Source: a virus
Direction: 5' to 3' (one strand)
Virus record (IMG/VR): IMGVR_UViG_3300036398_001591
Span: 1-64,000 of that record
Length of the DNA stretch: 64,000 nucleotides
Shown: positions 47,308 through 57,001 of the stretch, piece after piece
Layout of the letters: every line of letters begins with the position of its first letter
Numbering within the stretch: position 1 is the stretch's first letter
Position numbers and translations under genes: made by a program
Notes under the pieces: model-generated
Told to the model about the DNA's origin: nothing
Database searches by the model: none
What the model saw: the letters and a program-made list of their open reading frames with translations, nothing else

Positions 47308-47850
47308 TTAAGATGTAGTGTCTGATTCCCACCACTGATATGCTAGGGTTGCTGAAAATTCTTCGATAGTATCGTTAGAACCCCAATCCAAATCAATAGG
47401 CGATAAATCAACAGGGAAAGCACCAACAAATTTGTAAGTCTTCAAAATATTACCAGACTTATCATATTGGTCTACTTTAGCATCAACAGAATATCCAGAA
47501 GGTGAGCCTGCTGCCGCATTACGTAAATTTCCACCATGTGAATTAATACCATTCATCCACGATTCGAAAGCCTTACGGACTTTGAAGTTTTCATCATTGA
47601 TAATTGTGATTGTCCAGTCAGCAAAGTTTCGGTTTCCAACAAACTTTAACTCACGACCAAAGTAATAAAGTGGAACAGTACCAACAGTTGAACCTGGCAA
47701 TTGTGCAGTCTTGCAAAGGAATGTTAGTGCTTGTCCAGAATTTACTGGGTCGTTAGCAAAAGTTGGGAAAGTCATTGTGACTTGGAACAGATTAGGACGA
47801 GCACCATCTCCGATGAGATTTGCACGAAACTCTGTTACGTTAAAAGCCAT
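47308..47850 (-). CDS. 19: Tail tube protein (gp19)
   Basis: 180 residues. RPNLFQVTMTFPTFAND, then FLCKTAQLPGSTVGTVPLYY and FRKVRKAFESWMNGI-type segment (ENFKVRKAFESWMNGINSHG) are gp19 hallmarks. Directly after gp18 in T4 order. AATAAATA at 47871-47878 may be its late promoter. Confidence 0.95.
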   Translation of the reverse strand: MAFNVTEFRANLIGDGARPNLFQVTMTFPTFANDPVNSGQALTFLCKTAQLPGSTVGTVPLYYFGRELKFVGNRNFADWTITIINDENFKVRKAFESWMNGINSHGGNLRNAAAGSPSGYSVDAKVDQYDKSGNILKTYKFVGAFPVDLSPIDLDWGSNDTIEEFSATLAYQWWESDTTS

Positions 47851-47870
47851 TGTTTTCTCCTATTTCTTAT

Positions 47871-47878
47871 TATTTATT
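47871..47878 (-). promoter_or_regulatory. Possible late promoter of gp19
   Basis: AATAAATA on the minus strand, 21 bases before the start codon. Confidence 0.5.
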
Positions 47879-49610
47879 ACACAGCACCAACGATTTCATT
47901 GAAACTTACACCAGTGCGTACAGCAACAAAGTTCAACTGAATGTAGTTGACAGAACGTGCTGGTTTGATGTAAATATCTCCAATAAATCTATTGGCATCG
48001 ATAACCTCAGGAGTATTATTTGTTGTATCGCAAACAACACGATAGTCATAGATACCACGGCGACCTTTAACGTCACGTAGGAATGGTTCAACCAGAGCAA
48101 TAAATTGAGCACGTGTAAATTCATCGTTCAATTCGAACAATGCATATTTGGATGCAGTTGCAATAGCTTTTTCTAGAACAATAAACAATCTGCGAACGTT
48201 AATACGGCTGAATGCCGAAGGTTGTGTTACCAAAGTCTTATCGCCATATAACATGGTTCCTTGACCAGGGAAAGATACAACTGGATTTACACCAACTGAA
48301 TAAATGGTATCACGTTGTGCTTCTGTTGGATTCCATGCCAACTTAACAACGTTCTTAATTGCACCACGATTTACACCTGCTGGAGAGAACCAAGGGTCAC
48401 GTGTTTGATCTGTACGTACACATAGACCAGCAATATCACCGTTCAATGGAATCCAACGATATACGTTGTTGTACTTGTCAAATTGATATTTCCAACCAGA
48501 ATCTGCAACGGCATATGTAGATGCACGGGATAGTGTTGAAACCCAAGAAGTAATAGCAGTATCGGGCGTTGCACCACCAACAATACCAGCTTGTGGAGGA
48601 GACAAGAATGCTACACAATCTTTACGTGCGGCAGCAATTGAATCAATTGCATATTGTTGCACTGTGGTAAAAGAAGAAGCACCTCCAGCGTCACCCGTAA
48701 CAATTAAAGAAATGTCAACAACATCCGGATTTGTAAACTCATTATAAGCTGTTGTATAGTCGGCGGCTGTTACCGCTAAGTCTGAACCATTCACCAAAGA
48801 AACGGTTGAGCCAACGTTAGCTGTTGCCATAAAACAACCACCAAATTGTGTATTAGCAGTTTGACCCCATGTACCAGATGTGTTTGCTTGGTCAACTGGA
48901 CCTAATGCATAGATATATTTTGATTGTTCACGCAAAACTGTTCTGTAGTATGAAGTTGAACCGTCATCATTCGTAGCATCAGATGCTTTTGAAAGATATG
49001 GGAAAACTTCTAAAACAGTACCTTTTGCACCTTGGCTAAACAAACCATCTTCATCTACAACAACCAAGTGAATTTGATCGTTTGTACCACCAGAAGTAGA
49101 AACATAAGTTGATGTACTTGGTGCCGCAGGAAAATATGATTTATATGTCCAAGAAGTAAATGATGAACCGCCGGCCGCGGCGTTAGAAGTGTTTGAATCC
49201 CAAACAGAAACTCTCAATGAGTTCCCTAGGGCACCAGGATAACGAGCAACAAAAGATTGTCCCAATGTATCTGAAAGGTATGCAGAATCATATACGTCAT
49301 TATTTTTAATTGTAAAAACAGTGGCGTTTGCACCAGCATTTGTTGATGAATTGTTTGCCGCACGTACAACTTGAAGATTATTTCCATAAGCTAAGAAGTT
49401 AGCCGCTGAAAAGAATGAAGTCGCAGTATTGCCGTTTGGTTGCCCAAACCTGTTAACTAAATCTGTTTCGTGTGATACGAGTGTTCTTTTTTCCACTGGT
49501 CCCCATTGAAATGGTCCAGCGAATGCACCGGCTGTAGTAGATACCGCTGGAACAACTGTTGTTAAGTCGACCTCGGATACATTTACGCCTGGAGAAATTT
49601 GAAACGCCAT
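47877..49610 (-). CDS. 18: Tail sheath protein (gp18)
   Basis: 577 residues. ISPGVNVSEVDLTTVVPAVS, then STTAGAFAGPFQWGPVEKRT are the typical N-terminus; GVNRGAIKNVVKLAWNPTEA and INVRRLFIVLEKAIATASKY are C-terminal gp18 motifs. Shorter than T4 gp18 (659), as in many T4-like marine phages. Contractile sheath. Confidence 0.97.
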   Translation of the reverse strand: MAFQISPGVNVSEVDLTTVVPAVSTTAGAFAGPFQWGPVEKRTLVSHETDLVNRFGQPNGNTATSFFSAANFLAYGNNLQVVRAANNSSTNAGANATVFTIKNNDVYDSAYLSDTLGQSFVARYPGALGNSLRVSVWDSNTSNAAAGGSSFTSWTYKSYFPAAPSTSTYVSTSGGTNDQIHLVVVDEDGLFSQGAKGTVLEVFPYLSKASDATNDDGSTSYYRTVLREQSKYIYALGPVDQANTSGTWGQTANTQFGGCFMATANVGSTVSLVNGSDLAVTAADYTTAYNEFTNPDVVDISLIVTGDAGGASSFTTVQQYAIDSIAAARKDCVAFLSPPQAGIVGGATPDTAITSWVSTLSRASTYAVADSGWKYQFDKYNNVYRWIPLNGDIAGLCVRTDQTRDPWFSPAGVNRGAIKNVVKLAWNPTEAQRDTIYSVGVNPVVSFPGQGTMLYGDKTLVTQPSAFSRINVRRLFIVLEKAIATASKYALFELNDEFTRAQFIALVEPFLRDVKGRRGIYDYRVVCDTTNNTPEVIDANRFIGDIYIKPARSVNYIQLNFVAVRTGVSFNEIVGAV

Positions 49611-49660
49611 TTTACTCTCCTTGTTTTTATAATGTTATTTGGCAGTAATAACCTATAATA

Positions 49661-49668
49661 TATTTATG
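49661..49668 (-). promoter_or_regulatory. Late promoter of gp18
   Basis: CATAAATA on the minus strand, 51 bases before the start codon. Confidence 0.6.
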
Positions 49669-49685
49669 AATTGATGGTTTTATAG

Positions 49686-51353
49686 TTAGCTCATAAAGAA
49701 GCTAGAAAGACCTTTATCTTCTTCTTTTGTCATCCAAACGTCACCACCCTCTACAATGTAATTCTTATCAGTACCATCATCAAAAATACCAAAAGATGGC
49801 ATTTCTTCGTCTGATTGATTCAACATTTCTAACTGCATTTGTTTTCTTAAATCATGATTAACAATCTCTTTGAAATACTGTTGAGTTGTCATCCATGCAA
49901 ACATAACCAGTGTCATCACAATATCGTCATTTGCACCTTCTTCTGCCTTAAAACTATTGAGAGATGACACAAAAGTTGTTAGCTGAGAGATGGTATCAAA
50001 ATCGTTAATAATTAATTTATCATTTTCTATCAAAGTCTTAAGGTTGGAACAACCAATCCTCTTGACTTGTGGTGACATTTTTAGTCCAAGCTGAATGCCA
50101 CGACCAAAACCTGTACCCATTGCTTGTGCTTTTTTGTTACCGGTTTCAATCTTCACTACGTTTTCATATTCAAGGTCCTGATGCAAAGTATCAGCAATCT
50201 GTGGTGTGTTATTTATCTCTATTAAAACGTATGCATCGTTGAACAGTTTAGCTGTATTGTAGATGACAGTTGGAAATAAAACAGGAGAAATCGATGAAGA
50301 ATTGTACTTGGCAACCTGTTTATATGGTATTGAAGACACATCAAATACTGTGAAACTGGAAGCATCCAGATTTCTACCTTCGGCTGGGTCAACCGTAATT
50401 GCATAGATGTGGTCAGCCGAACGTTCATCATCACCTTTAACTGGATATTCATAAATGTCCAGCATTTCATGTTTGGCAATTGGTTCTTTATAAACCAACT
50501 GTGCAAGTTTAGAACCAGAAATAAGCGTATTGGTAGAACCCAAGAACTCACATTCAAACTCCTGACGGAACTGTTCTTCAGAAGTGTTCTTAATTGTTTC
50601 TTCTTTCCACTTTTCATCACGACCTGGAACCATAGACCAGTGAATCTCAAAAGTCTTGTATCCGTTCTTCTTACCAATGGCATCCATCCAGAGTTTGTAG
50701 AATAGATTCATGCCGTTAGGTGTAGAAACGATAATAATTTTGGTGGTCTTACCAGATGAGATAACTGGGTAAACAGAGTTAAAGAATTCGTTGGCAATGT
50801 TGGCTGGAACGAACGCAAATTCGTCCAAGAATACTACGTTGAAAGAACCTCCACGAACAGCAGAACTTGATGTAGATGCCGCAATAATTTTAGAACCATT
50901 TTCTAGTTCAACGTTACCTTTATTCCATGTCACAACACCTTGTTGTAGCCATATAGGTAAGTTTTCATAAGCAAGTTGGTACTTAGCAAGAATATCACGT
51001 GCTAGTGACCCTTTGTTGGCTAGAACTGCTATGTTTTGTGAGTCTGAAAATAGTGTGAGCCAAAGGAGATAAGCAACTGATGTGGTAGTTTTACCGACTT
51101 GACGAGGACATTTCGTGATTGAAAACCGATTCTCATGGTATGTTTGAATCATTTCCTTTTGGAAATCCCACATACGAAACGGCATAAGACCTTCATCAAC
51201 GTTTACAATCTTAATGTATTTCATTGCAAAATACACCGGGTCTTTAGCACATATTATATACTCATCAACTTCTTCTTGTGTATAAGCGTGTTCAACCCCT
51301 GCTTTTTTCAGTAAAGGATTATCACGATAAGAATCTTTATTATTAATCGGCAT
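49686..51353 (-). CDS. 17: Terminase large subunit (gp17)
   Basis: 555 residues. ATPase Walker A CPRQVGKTTTSVAYLLW, Walker B NVVFLDEFAFV, then motif III IIIVSTPNGMN; nuclease acidic sites in IYAITVDPAEGRNLDASSFT and TFVSSLNSFKAEEGANDDIV. Headful-packaging type. Overlaps gp16 by 11 bases. Confidence 0.97.
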   Translation of the reverse strand: MPINNKDSYRDNPLLKKAGVEHAYTQEEVDEYIICAKDPVYFAMKYIKIVNVDEGLMPFRMWDFQKEMIQTYHENRFSITKCPRQVGKTTTSVAYLLWLTLFSDSQNIAVLANKGSLARDILAKYQLAYENLPIWLQQGVVTWNKGNVELENGSKIIAASTSSSAVRGGSFNVVFLDEFAFVPANIANEFFNSVYPVISSGKTTKIIIVSTPNGMNLFYKLWMDAIGKKNGYKTFEIHWSMVPGRDEKWKEETIKNTSEEQFRQEFECEFLGSTNTLISGSKLAQLVYKEPIAKHEMLDIYEYPVKGDDERSADHIYAITVDPAEGRNLDASSFTVFDVSSIPYKQVAKYNSSSISPVLFPTVIYNTAKLFNDAYVLIEINNTPQIADTLHQDLEYENVVKIETGNKKAQAMGTGFGRGIQLGLKMSPQVKRIGCSNLKTLIENDKLIINDFDTISQLTTFVSSLNSFKAEEGANDDIVMTLVMFAWMTTQQYFKEIVNHDLRKQMQLEMLNQSDEEMPSFGIFDDGTDKNYIVEGGDVWMTKEEDKGLSSFFMS

Positions 51354-51765
51354 TCTTTGCTTTTAATAATTTTGAAAGTTCTGAAGTTGATCCTACAAAA
51401 ATAGCCTTGTCAACATTTACACCAGAATCATTCTTCTTGATGTTCTTTAGTTCCCTAATGGTCTTTTGCATAACCATTAATTTTTCGTTTGCTTCTGCTG
51501 TATTCTTAATGAGAGTGGCAACTACTTCAAACGCACGTGGATGTTCTGTTTCAGATGCGATTGCAAGAAGGTGGTCAATTGCTTGATTGCCTTTTACTAC
51601 CAATTCTTTGAGTGTCTGCCTCGATTCTTGATAATCATCATCAAGATCACCATCCAGATTTTTGGTAACCAGCGATTCAATTTTAGCTGGCAAATGTTCC
51701 GTTTTTTCGATAACAGTTGGTGTCACATCAAATATTTCTGTCATACTCTTTTCAAATTTTGACAT
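51343..51765 (-). CDS. 16: Terminase small subunit (gp16)
   Basis: 140 residues, helical. DDDYQESRQTLKELVVKGNQ, then LLAIASETEHPRAFEVVATL and IRELKNIKKND follow gp16 of T4-like phages. Recognises DNA for packaging and stimulates gp17. Confidence 0.92.
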   Translation of the reverse strand: MSKFEKSMTEIFDVTPTVIEKTEHLPAKIESLVTKNLDGDLDDDYQESRQTLKELVVKGNQAIDHLLAIASETEHPRAFEVVATLIKNTAEANEKLMVMQKTIRELKNIKKNDSGVNVDKAIFVGSTSELSKLLKAKNAD

Positions 51766-51766
51766 G

Positions 51767-52387
51767 TTATGCTATGGCGGATTTGAATAACATAAACCCT
51801 AATAATGGTTGTTCCGGTGGCGAAGGATCATTTGAGTTGTTACGAACAGTAATAATTGCAGACCCATTTTGTGGTGTTGCCGTAATGTCATATAACGACA
51901 TTGTTCCGTTACTAATGTGTGCAATATAAAGCAAATCGTTCGCTGTTATATAAGAATTATTGAATATGAATGTGTCTGAATATTCGGCAGGAACAATAAC
52001 ATTAAAAAGAAGAATTCTTCCGGTTACAGCATTTAAAGTTACAGGTGTAGTTCTTGAAGTTAATTGAGTTACATAACCACCAGAACCTTGTCTATAACCA
52101 ATACCTGTATTTGCAAGTGTTACGTTAGATGTAGTAATATTGCCCGTGACAGTTAGTGACCCATCTAGAGTTCCCGTTGTATTTGCGAGTGCATTATTTG
52201 CTTTATTAAAAGCGGCATTTGAAGTATTGTATGCTGAATTTGCATGTATACTAATATAATTTCTAAGCGTATCAACTTTAACGGAGTTTGTAACCGAAGA
52301 CGCTGTGTTTGAAATTGGAATTAAAAGGTTTCCAGGCACACTGGAAATATCATTTAAATTTGTTAACTCTGAAATCTTTTTTGACAT
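51767..52387 (-). CDS. Fibre-like virion protein
   Basis: 206 residues. N-terminal KKISELTNLNDISS is a motif of phage fibre/attachment proteins. Middle is an Asn/Ala/Ser/Thr coiled stretch (ANSAYNTSNAAFNKANNALA) and a TLDGSLTVTGNITTSNVTLA repeat of trimeric fibres. Inserted between gp16 and gp15. Likely a whisker or small fibre. Confidence 0.75.
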   Translation of the reverse strand: MSKKISELTNLNDISSVPGNLLIPISNTASSVTNSVKVDTLRNYISIHANSAYNTSNAAFNKANNALANTTGTLDGSLTVTGNITTSNVTLANTGIGYRQGSGGYVTQLTSRTTPVTLNAVTGRILLFNVIVPAEYSDTFIFNNSYITANDLLYIAHISNGTMSLYDITATPQNGSAIITVRNNSNDPSPPEQPLLGFMLFKSAIA

Positions 52388-52391
52388 TTTT

Positions 52392-53468
52392 TTATTCCTT
52401 TAGAATGACTATATCTTGTCCGTCTTCTGTTTTTATATCTTCGCCGAGTTCCGTTGTAATTGGATCGGTCAAAATCATATTTGGATATTCGGTGGTCGAT
52501 ACTGAATATGTATAATTATTAGGCAATACAACATCAATTGGATTCGGTTCAACTTTAATGGTTACCAAATTGGTTGGTGTTACTACGAATGAAGATGGTG
52601 TCCAAGTTGCATTTGTTACCAAGCCTTTGATTGGTGTGTTTGTTACAAAGTGACCATTTAATTCTTTTAATTCCAATTTTTTGGTGTCTTGATACCAAGA
52701 AGAAACTTTTGCTGTCGCTGTCGCCATATCATAAGAATAACCCTGATAAACTGTTTCACCAGCCTGATAAATTCCTAAACCTCCTATATTCATAACCGCA
52801 GTCGTGCTGTTATTTAACATAGAAGTGTCATCATATATATTAGTTATTGCGGTTTTGATAATTTTTGGTTGTGACACTGGACCATACAAATATCCCTTAA
52901 CTGTAAAGTCTAATGTCCATATGATACTTCGAACTTTTGAATTGTAATCACCTTCGTAATCATTTTCATGTGAAACACTTTTTAAAATTATAGGCAATTG
53001 CTTAACAATACCCATTTCAGGTATTAAATTAACATTGACAGTATAATCCGGTGTAAAATAAGGAAGAATTTTCTCCATCAACTGAGCACCATCTTCGATG
53101 TTTCGCACATAAGCCACTAAAGAAAAATCAAAATCAAATGGGACAGGATTGTAAACTGCCAAACTTGTGCCGGTGTCTCCGCTGTGGGAGGTATTTTTCA
53201 TGTTCGTGTTTAGTTTACGTGCGGCATCATATGACATGTTTGTCATTTCAAACGACATGATGGGCAAAGTTATTTGAACTTTTTTGTCTAAGTCTGGATC
53301 ACCTTCCAAACGAGAAACATATTTTTCTTTTCCACCATAAACAATTGGAACCAGAAAATGTTCTTGCTCAACGCCGTTCGAATCATAACGTGCCAATTTA
53401 ATTTCGTTGAAAAGATTGCCAAATGCAATAACAACTTTTCTGATTATTCTGTGGTATGCGTAACTCAT
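52392..53468 (-). CDS. 15: Tail sheath stabiliser (gp15)
   Basis: 358 residues. RIIRKVVIAFGNLFNEIKLA and VEQEHFLVPIVYGGKEKYVS, then ITLPIMSFEMTNMSYDAARK match gp15 of T4-like phages; the C-terminal 90 residues (TPTNLVTIKVEPNPIDVV) are extra and phage specific. Forms the ring capping tube and sheath. Confidence 0.92.
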   Translation of the reverse strand: MSYAYHRIIRKVVIAFGNLFNEIKLARYDSNGVEQEHFLVPIVYGGKEKYVSRLEGDPDLDKKVQITLPIMSFEMTNMSYDAARKLNTNMKNTSHSGDTGTSLAVYNPVPFDFDFSLVAYVRNIEDGAQLMEKILPYFTPDYTVNVNLIPEMGIVKQLPIILKSVSHENDYEGDYNSKVRSIIWTLDFTVKGYLYGPVSQPKIIKTAITNIYDDTSMLNNSTTAVMNIGGLGIYQAGETVYQGYSYDMATATAKVSSWYQDTKKLELKELNGHFVTNTPIKGLVTNATWTPSSFVVTPTNLVTIKVEPNPIDVVLPNNYTYSVSTTEYPNMILTDPITTELGEDIKTEDGQDIVILKE

Positions 53469-54337
53469 GTTGGTGCACCAAAAGGATTAGATTCTGATAA
53501 GTCCACAACATCATCAGCTTCTGTCTGTATGGAGAAGTTATCATACATTTCACGTTCTTGTGGGTCAGTCAAGTCATTAACTGCATTTGAAATAACAAAA
53601 CGTGCATTACTTGTGTTACCGGTTAACAACTGATTGTTTGCAAATGTGCCCAAAAGGTCAGTGACTTTGAGTGTGCCTGTTGGACGGTCCCAATATACAA
53701 CTGTACCGGATACACCGGATGTGTTTGCCGTAACCACTTCACCTAATGTAAAGTTATTTGATACTGTGTTCGCTGTTACCATTAATGTAACATTGTATGC
53801 GTCTTCAAACACTGTATTATCAACATTGGGAATGCCAACATCAATTGTTTCTTGTGAGTATTTGAATTTCTCAAGTTCGAGTTTATAAAAATATGGATAC
53901 TTGTTACCTAACACATAGAATGCTTCAGAGTAATTAACATATTTGATTTCATACATCTCACCAGTTTGTGATAAGAATGGTATATAAATCAAATCACCTT
54001 CTCTGGGTCTTTGATATGTTTGAGGAACCCAACGGGCAAAAGATCGTTTTGAAACAATCACAGACATATTGTTTCTAATTTCCAAACCAAACTTGGAAAA
54101 GAATTCTCTTTCACCCTCATAACCATCCACATTTGTGATGTATAATTCTAATGGATAAGATGCATTAAACTTTTTCAGTGGATCTTCACCGTAAATTAAA
54201 TCTCTTGCTGTCTCATTAGTATTTGGAATGTAATAGCAATCCACACCATTAATCTTAATGGTTTCAATCATCAAGTCTTCGATTAACCTTTGTTCGGGCG
54301 AAGAATTGTAGTTGTTAAAATAGAGATTAGTTGCCAT
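53465..54337 (-). CDS. 14: Neck protein (gp14)
   Basis: 290 residues. PEQRLIEDLMIETIKINGVD, then YIPFLSQTGEMYEIKYVN and FYKLELEKFKYSQE follow gp14. Residues 190-250 hold a Thr/Val/Asn-rich insertion (FTLGEVVTANTSGVSGTVVY) similar to domains seen in virion structural proteins. Part of the head-tail connector with gp13. Confidence 0.92.
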   Translation of the reverse strand: MATNLYFNNYNSSPEQRLIEDLMIETIKINGVDCYYIPNTNETARDLIYGEDPLKKFNASYPLELYITNVDGYEGEREFFSKFGLEIRNNMSVIVSKRSFARWVPQTYQRPREGDLIYIPFLSQTGEMYEIKYVNYSEAFYVLGNKYPYFYKLELEKFKYSQETIDVGIPNVDNTVFEDAYNVTLMVTANTVSNNFTLGEVVTANTSGVSGTVVYWDRPTGTLKVTDLLGTFANNQLLTGNTSNARFVISNAVNDLTDPQEREMYDNFSIQTEADDVVDLSESNPFGAPT

Positions 54338-55113
54338 TAGTTCAAATAGAACTCGACTGGTAGTTCGTATTTAGATTGCATTTCGAGTTCCAAATTCTTG
54401 ATTTCTTCTTCCGACTCCTCATAAATTTTATCACCGTTCAGTACAACGCCTCCAGGAAGTTGAACACCGGCAAACTTTTTAAGATTGTTGCCCCAGTTAC
54501 GCTTAATAAGTGCTGTTGCATATTCTTTTAGCCAACGATCATTCCACACAGATGCGTATTGAGAAGAATCAATCATTGCATATGATTCGGCAATCACCAC
54601 ATCTCCGGCTTTGACGGCTGAACCCCAACCCCAATCACAAAAGAGTTTATTCATGTGTCGTTGAAAACGAATAGGCACTTCACCCGTAAACAATATCTCA
54701 AGTGAACGAAGATGTTGCATCGTAAGTGTGTAATTCACGTAGGATGCAGAAGTGAAGTCGTATAATTCATTCAGACGAAGTTGATAACGGAGGTCAAACA
54801 TATTGTTTGTGTTAATCGAATCTGAAATTGGAAATACACGTGTAACACCAACAATGTTTACTGCATTGTTACCTGTATCTCTTGTGACACTTGGTGACAT
54901 ATTGATATATTTGTTTGCTATGTCTGTGGCATCAAGACGTTTGATATAATATACCTTTTGAAGTGCATCAAAATGATAGTCTTGCCAGTATTGAAATGCA
55001 TCATCAATTCGATCTTCTACCTGGTCATCATCAACGTTAATTTCAATAGTTGGAAATCCAAGTCTACGTAGGCAATATTCTTTGAATGTTTGTCTATTTG
55101 TTACGGCCGGCAT
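54337..55113 (-). CDS. 13: Neck protein (gp13)
   Basis: 258 residues. TFKEYCLRRLGFPTIEINVD, then DDAFQYWQDYHFDALQKVYY and NRWLKEYATALIKRNWGNNL, KKFAGVQLPGGVVLNGD are conserved gp13 segments. Abuts gp14 by one base. Confidence 0.95.
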   Translation of the reverse strand: MPAVTNRQTFKEYCLRRLGFPTIEINVDDDQVEDRIDDAFQYWQDYHFDALQKVYYIKRLDATDIANKYINMSPSVTRDTGNNAVNIVGVTRVFPISDSINTNNMFDLRYQLRLNELYDFTSASYVNYTLTMQHLRSLEILFTGEVPIRFQRHMNKLFCDWGWGSAVKAGDVVIAESYAMIDSSQYASVWNDRWLKEYATALIKRNWGNNLKKFAGVQLPGGVVLNGDKIYEESEEEIKNLELEMQSKYELPVEFYLN

Positions 55114-55141
55114 ATTTCTCTCGAAAAAAGTGTTACTGGTA

Positions 55142-55149
55142 TATTTATG
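55142..55149 (-). promoter_or_regulatory. Late promoter of gp13
   Basis: CATAAATA on the minus strand, 29 bases before the start codon. Confidence 0.65.
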
Positions 55150-55169
55150 CCTCCATAAATTAACTTAGT

Positions 55170-55385
55170 TCATTCAATCACAGCAGTGTTATTGATAATT
55201 TTCATGTTTCCTACACAGCAAATATTGCGTTTTTCCACGCCATTTTCATAAGTAACCTCATCAAAAACAGGCACCTTTATGTTCAAGTTTCTGACGAGTA
55301 TCTCATTTCCATTTTCAAAGACTCTCCAATATAGTTCAGAACTACCGTGTTTGGTATTGAATCTTATATGGTAACGGTTTTTCAC
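55170..55385 (-). CDS. Small conserved hypothetical protein
   Basis: 71 residues, beta-rich (RYHIRFNTKHGSSELYWRVF, then ILVRNLNIKVPVFDEVTYE). A similar small protein accompanies surface-modification genes in T4-like phages of aquatic bacteria. Overlaps the kinase gene by 4 bases. Function unknown. Confidence 0.7.
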   Translation of the reverse strand: MKNRYHIRFNTKHGSSELYWRVFENGNEILVRNLNIKVPVFDEVTYENGVEKRNICCVGNMKIINNTAVIE

Positions 55386-56173
55386 TTCAACCCCATTCCC
55401 TTACGAATTTTGGTTGCTGAGATTGAATGTGTTGCGTCATCAAAAACTTCTTGCTCAATCTTATAACCAACATCTCGGCCGTAGGTTATATTAACGATGT
55501 TTGGAACGATTTGAATCTCATATTGACCTTGATATAACATATCTAGGTCACGTTTGATGAAACCCTTTACCTGTTCAATAGCAAATGGATTGCTTCCTTG
55601 CCACCCTTGACAGTCGCGTATTTGAATAACAACTTGACCCGTTTTAGCAATAGAACGTTCAAACAATTTACGGTGTCCTTCATGCCATGGTTGCCAACGA
55701 CCTAGCATTTGTACTGTCTCTTTTTGCCAATCAAAAACTGGTCTACGCCGATTGTCATATATATGTGCGGCAATGAACTCACCCCATTTTTCACCGTGCT
55801 GTTCTGTGATTCTAAAATCATATACTTCAGGAGGAATGAAGGCTTTGTTAGTGTCTTCAAAACGACCTTTGTCAATGGTGTCAACCCAAACAGTCCAATC
55901 TGCTTTAAAGTTGTTACGCATCTCAACTAAAGGTGCAACAAAGTCACATATAACATAATCATACTCTGTCATTGAATCTGCAAGTTCTCGCATACGATGA
56001 CTTTGACGGATCCGACCTTCGTGGCTAAAGTCCCAATCATTGTATTTTTTACGAACATCGTCAGCGTTGAGCCAACCCACTTTTTTCTTTTCGTTTTGTA
56101 AATGTTCTAGTATGTGTTGTGCTAGATAAGTTTTGCCTGCACCAGGTAAACCCATAATTAAAATCTTTTTCAT
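55382..56173 (-). CDS. APS-kinase-like domain fused to a nucleotidyltransferase
   Basis: 263 residues in two domains. N-terminal P-loop kinase (ILIMGLPGAGKTYLAQHILE, then WLNADDVRKKYNDWDFS and VICDFVAP) is like CysC. C-terminal domain (LGRWQPWHEGHRKLFERS, then SISATKIRKGMG) is an H-x-G-H nucleotidyltransferase. The combination suggests making an activated sulfate or other activated group; a sulfotransferase is encoded at 58963. Overlaps its small neighbour. Confidence 0.8.
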   Translation of the reverse strand: MKKILIMGLPGAGKTYLAQHILEHLQNEKKKVGWLNADDVRKKYNDWDFSHEGRIRQSHRMRELADSMTEYDYVICDFVAPLVEMRNNFKADWTVWVDTIDKGRFEDTNKAFIPPEVYDFRITEQHGEKWGEFIAAHIYDNRRRPVFDWQKETVQMLGRWQPWHEGHRKLFERSIAKTGQVVIQIRDCQGWQGSNPFAIEQVKGFIKRDLDMLYQGQYEIQIVPNIVNITYGRDVGYKIEQEVFDDATHSISATKIRKGMGLK

Positions 56174-56185
56174 ATCATTTCCTTA

Positions 56186-56992
56186 TTAAATTAACTCAAT
56201 CGAATCCCATCTTTTTACCCAATCTATGTAGGGTTCCTTTTCTCTATTTCCTTGCATGTGTAGTCCGACACTTTCAAACGGTATAAGTCCTAAAACCTTT
56301 TCGTCAACTAGAATTTTATTTAAAGAAATATTTTCCAGATCGCCTTTGTTGTGTAGACCGTTCACCTGATCTATACTCATAAAGTATTCAATCCAATGCC
56401 AGTTTTTTTGCAACTGTTTTCTGTGTGTCATAAAGGTGCAAGATATATCATAGTTTTGCATCCAATATTGTTTTTTGCCTGGGTATATTAACCTAGGTGT
56501 TGACCTCAACTTATATTGTTCTTTCCAATGTGCCGGCGTATTAAAACAATAAATTAATGGTAAATGGTTTGTTTCTGCGTAAAAATCCAAAAAGACTTCG
56601 ATCATTTGATATATGCCATCTTCAACGTACAAATAATCATCTTGAACCAAATATACTAAATCACCCTCAGTTTCTTTCAACCATTCAAAACAATATTCTA
56701 TTGATTCAATCATAGAACCACTATTCAGTTTTTTTAATTCAATGTTGACATTTTCACTGTTAAATTTTTTAATAGCTCTTTCAATTAAATCGAGTGTTTC
56801 TTCTGTTGAGCCATTATCCACAACATGTATGTTATGTTGTATACCTAAATTTTCACTTGCCGCATTTTTTATTGAATTAAAAAAAGAACTTACACATTTG
56901 TGAAAAAGTTCCTTTTTATTGTTTGTGGAATACCTATCTAAACAAGAGTTGGATGACCTATCATACGTCTGTAAAGCATAATTTATTATCAT
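56186..56992 (-). CDS. Family 2 glycosyltransferase
   Basis: 268 residues. IHVVDNGSTEETLDLIERAI, then GDLVYLVQDDYLYVEDGIYQ carries the D-D/D-x-D metal motif. GT-A fold; C-terminal region has HMQGNREKEPYIDW. No membrane segment. Part of the surface island; donor unknown. Confidence 0.82.
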   Translation of the reverse strand: MIINYALQTYDRSSNSCLDRYSTNNKKELFHKCVSSFFNSIKNAASENLGIQHNIHVVDNGSTEETLDLIERAIKKFNSENVNIELKKLNSGSMIESIEYCFEWLKETEGDLVYLVQDDYLYVEDGIYQMIEVFLDFYAETNHLPLIYCFNTPAHWKEQYKLRSTPRLIYPGKKQYWMQNYDISCTFMTHRKQLQKNWHWIEYFMSIDQVNGLHNKGDLENISLNKILVDEKVLGLIPFESVGLHMQGNREKEPYIDWVKRWDSIELI

Positions 56993-57001
56993 AATATTTT
57001 T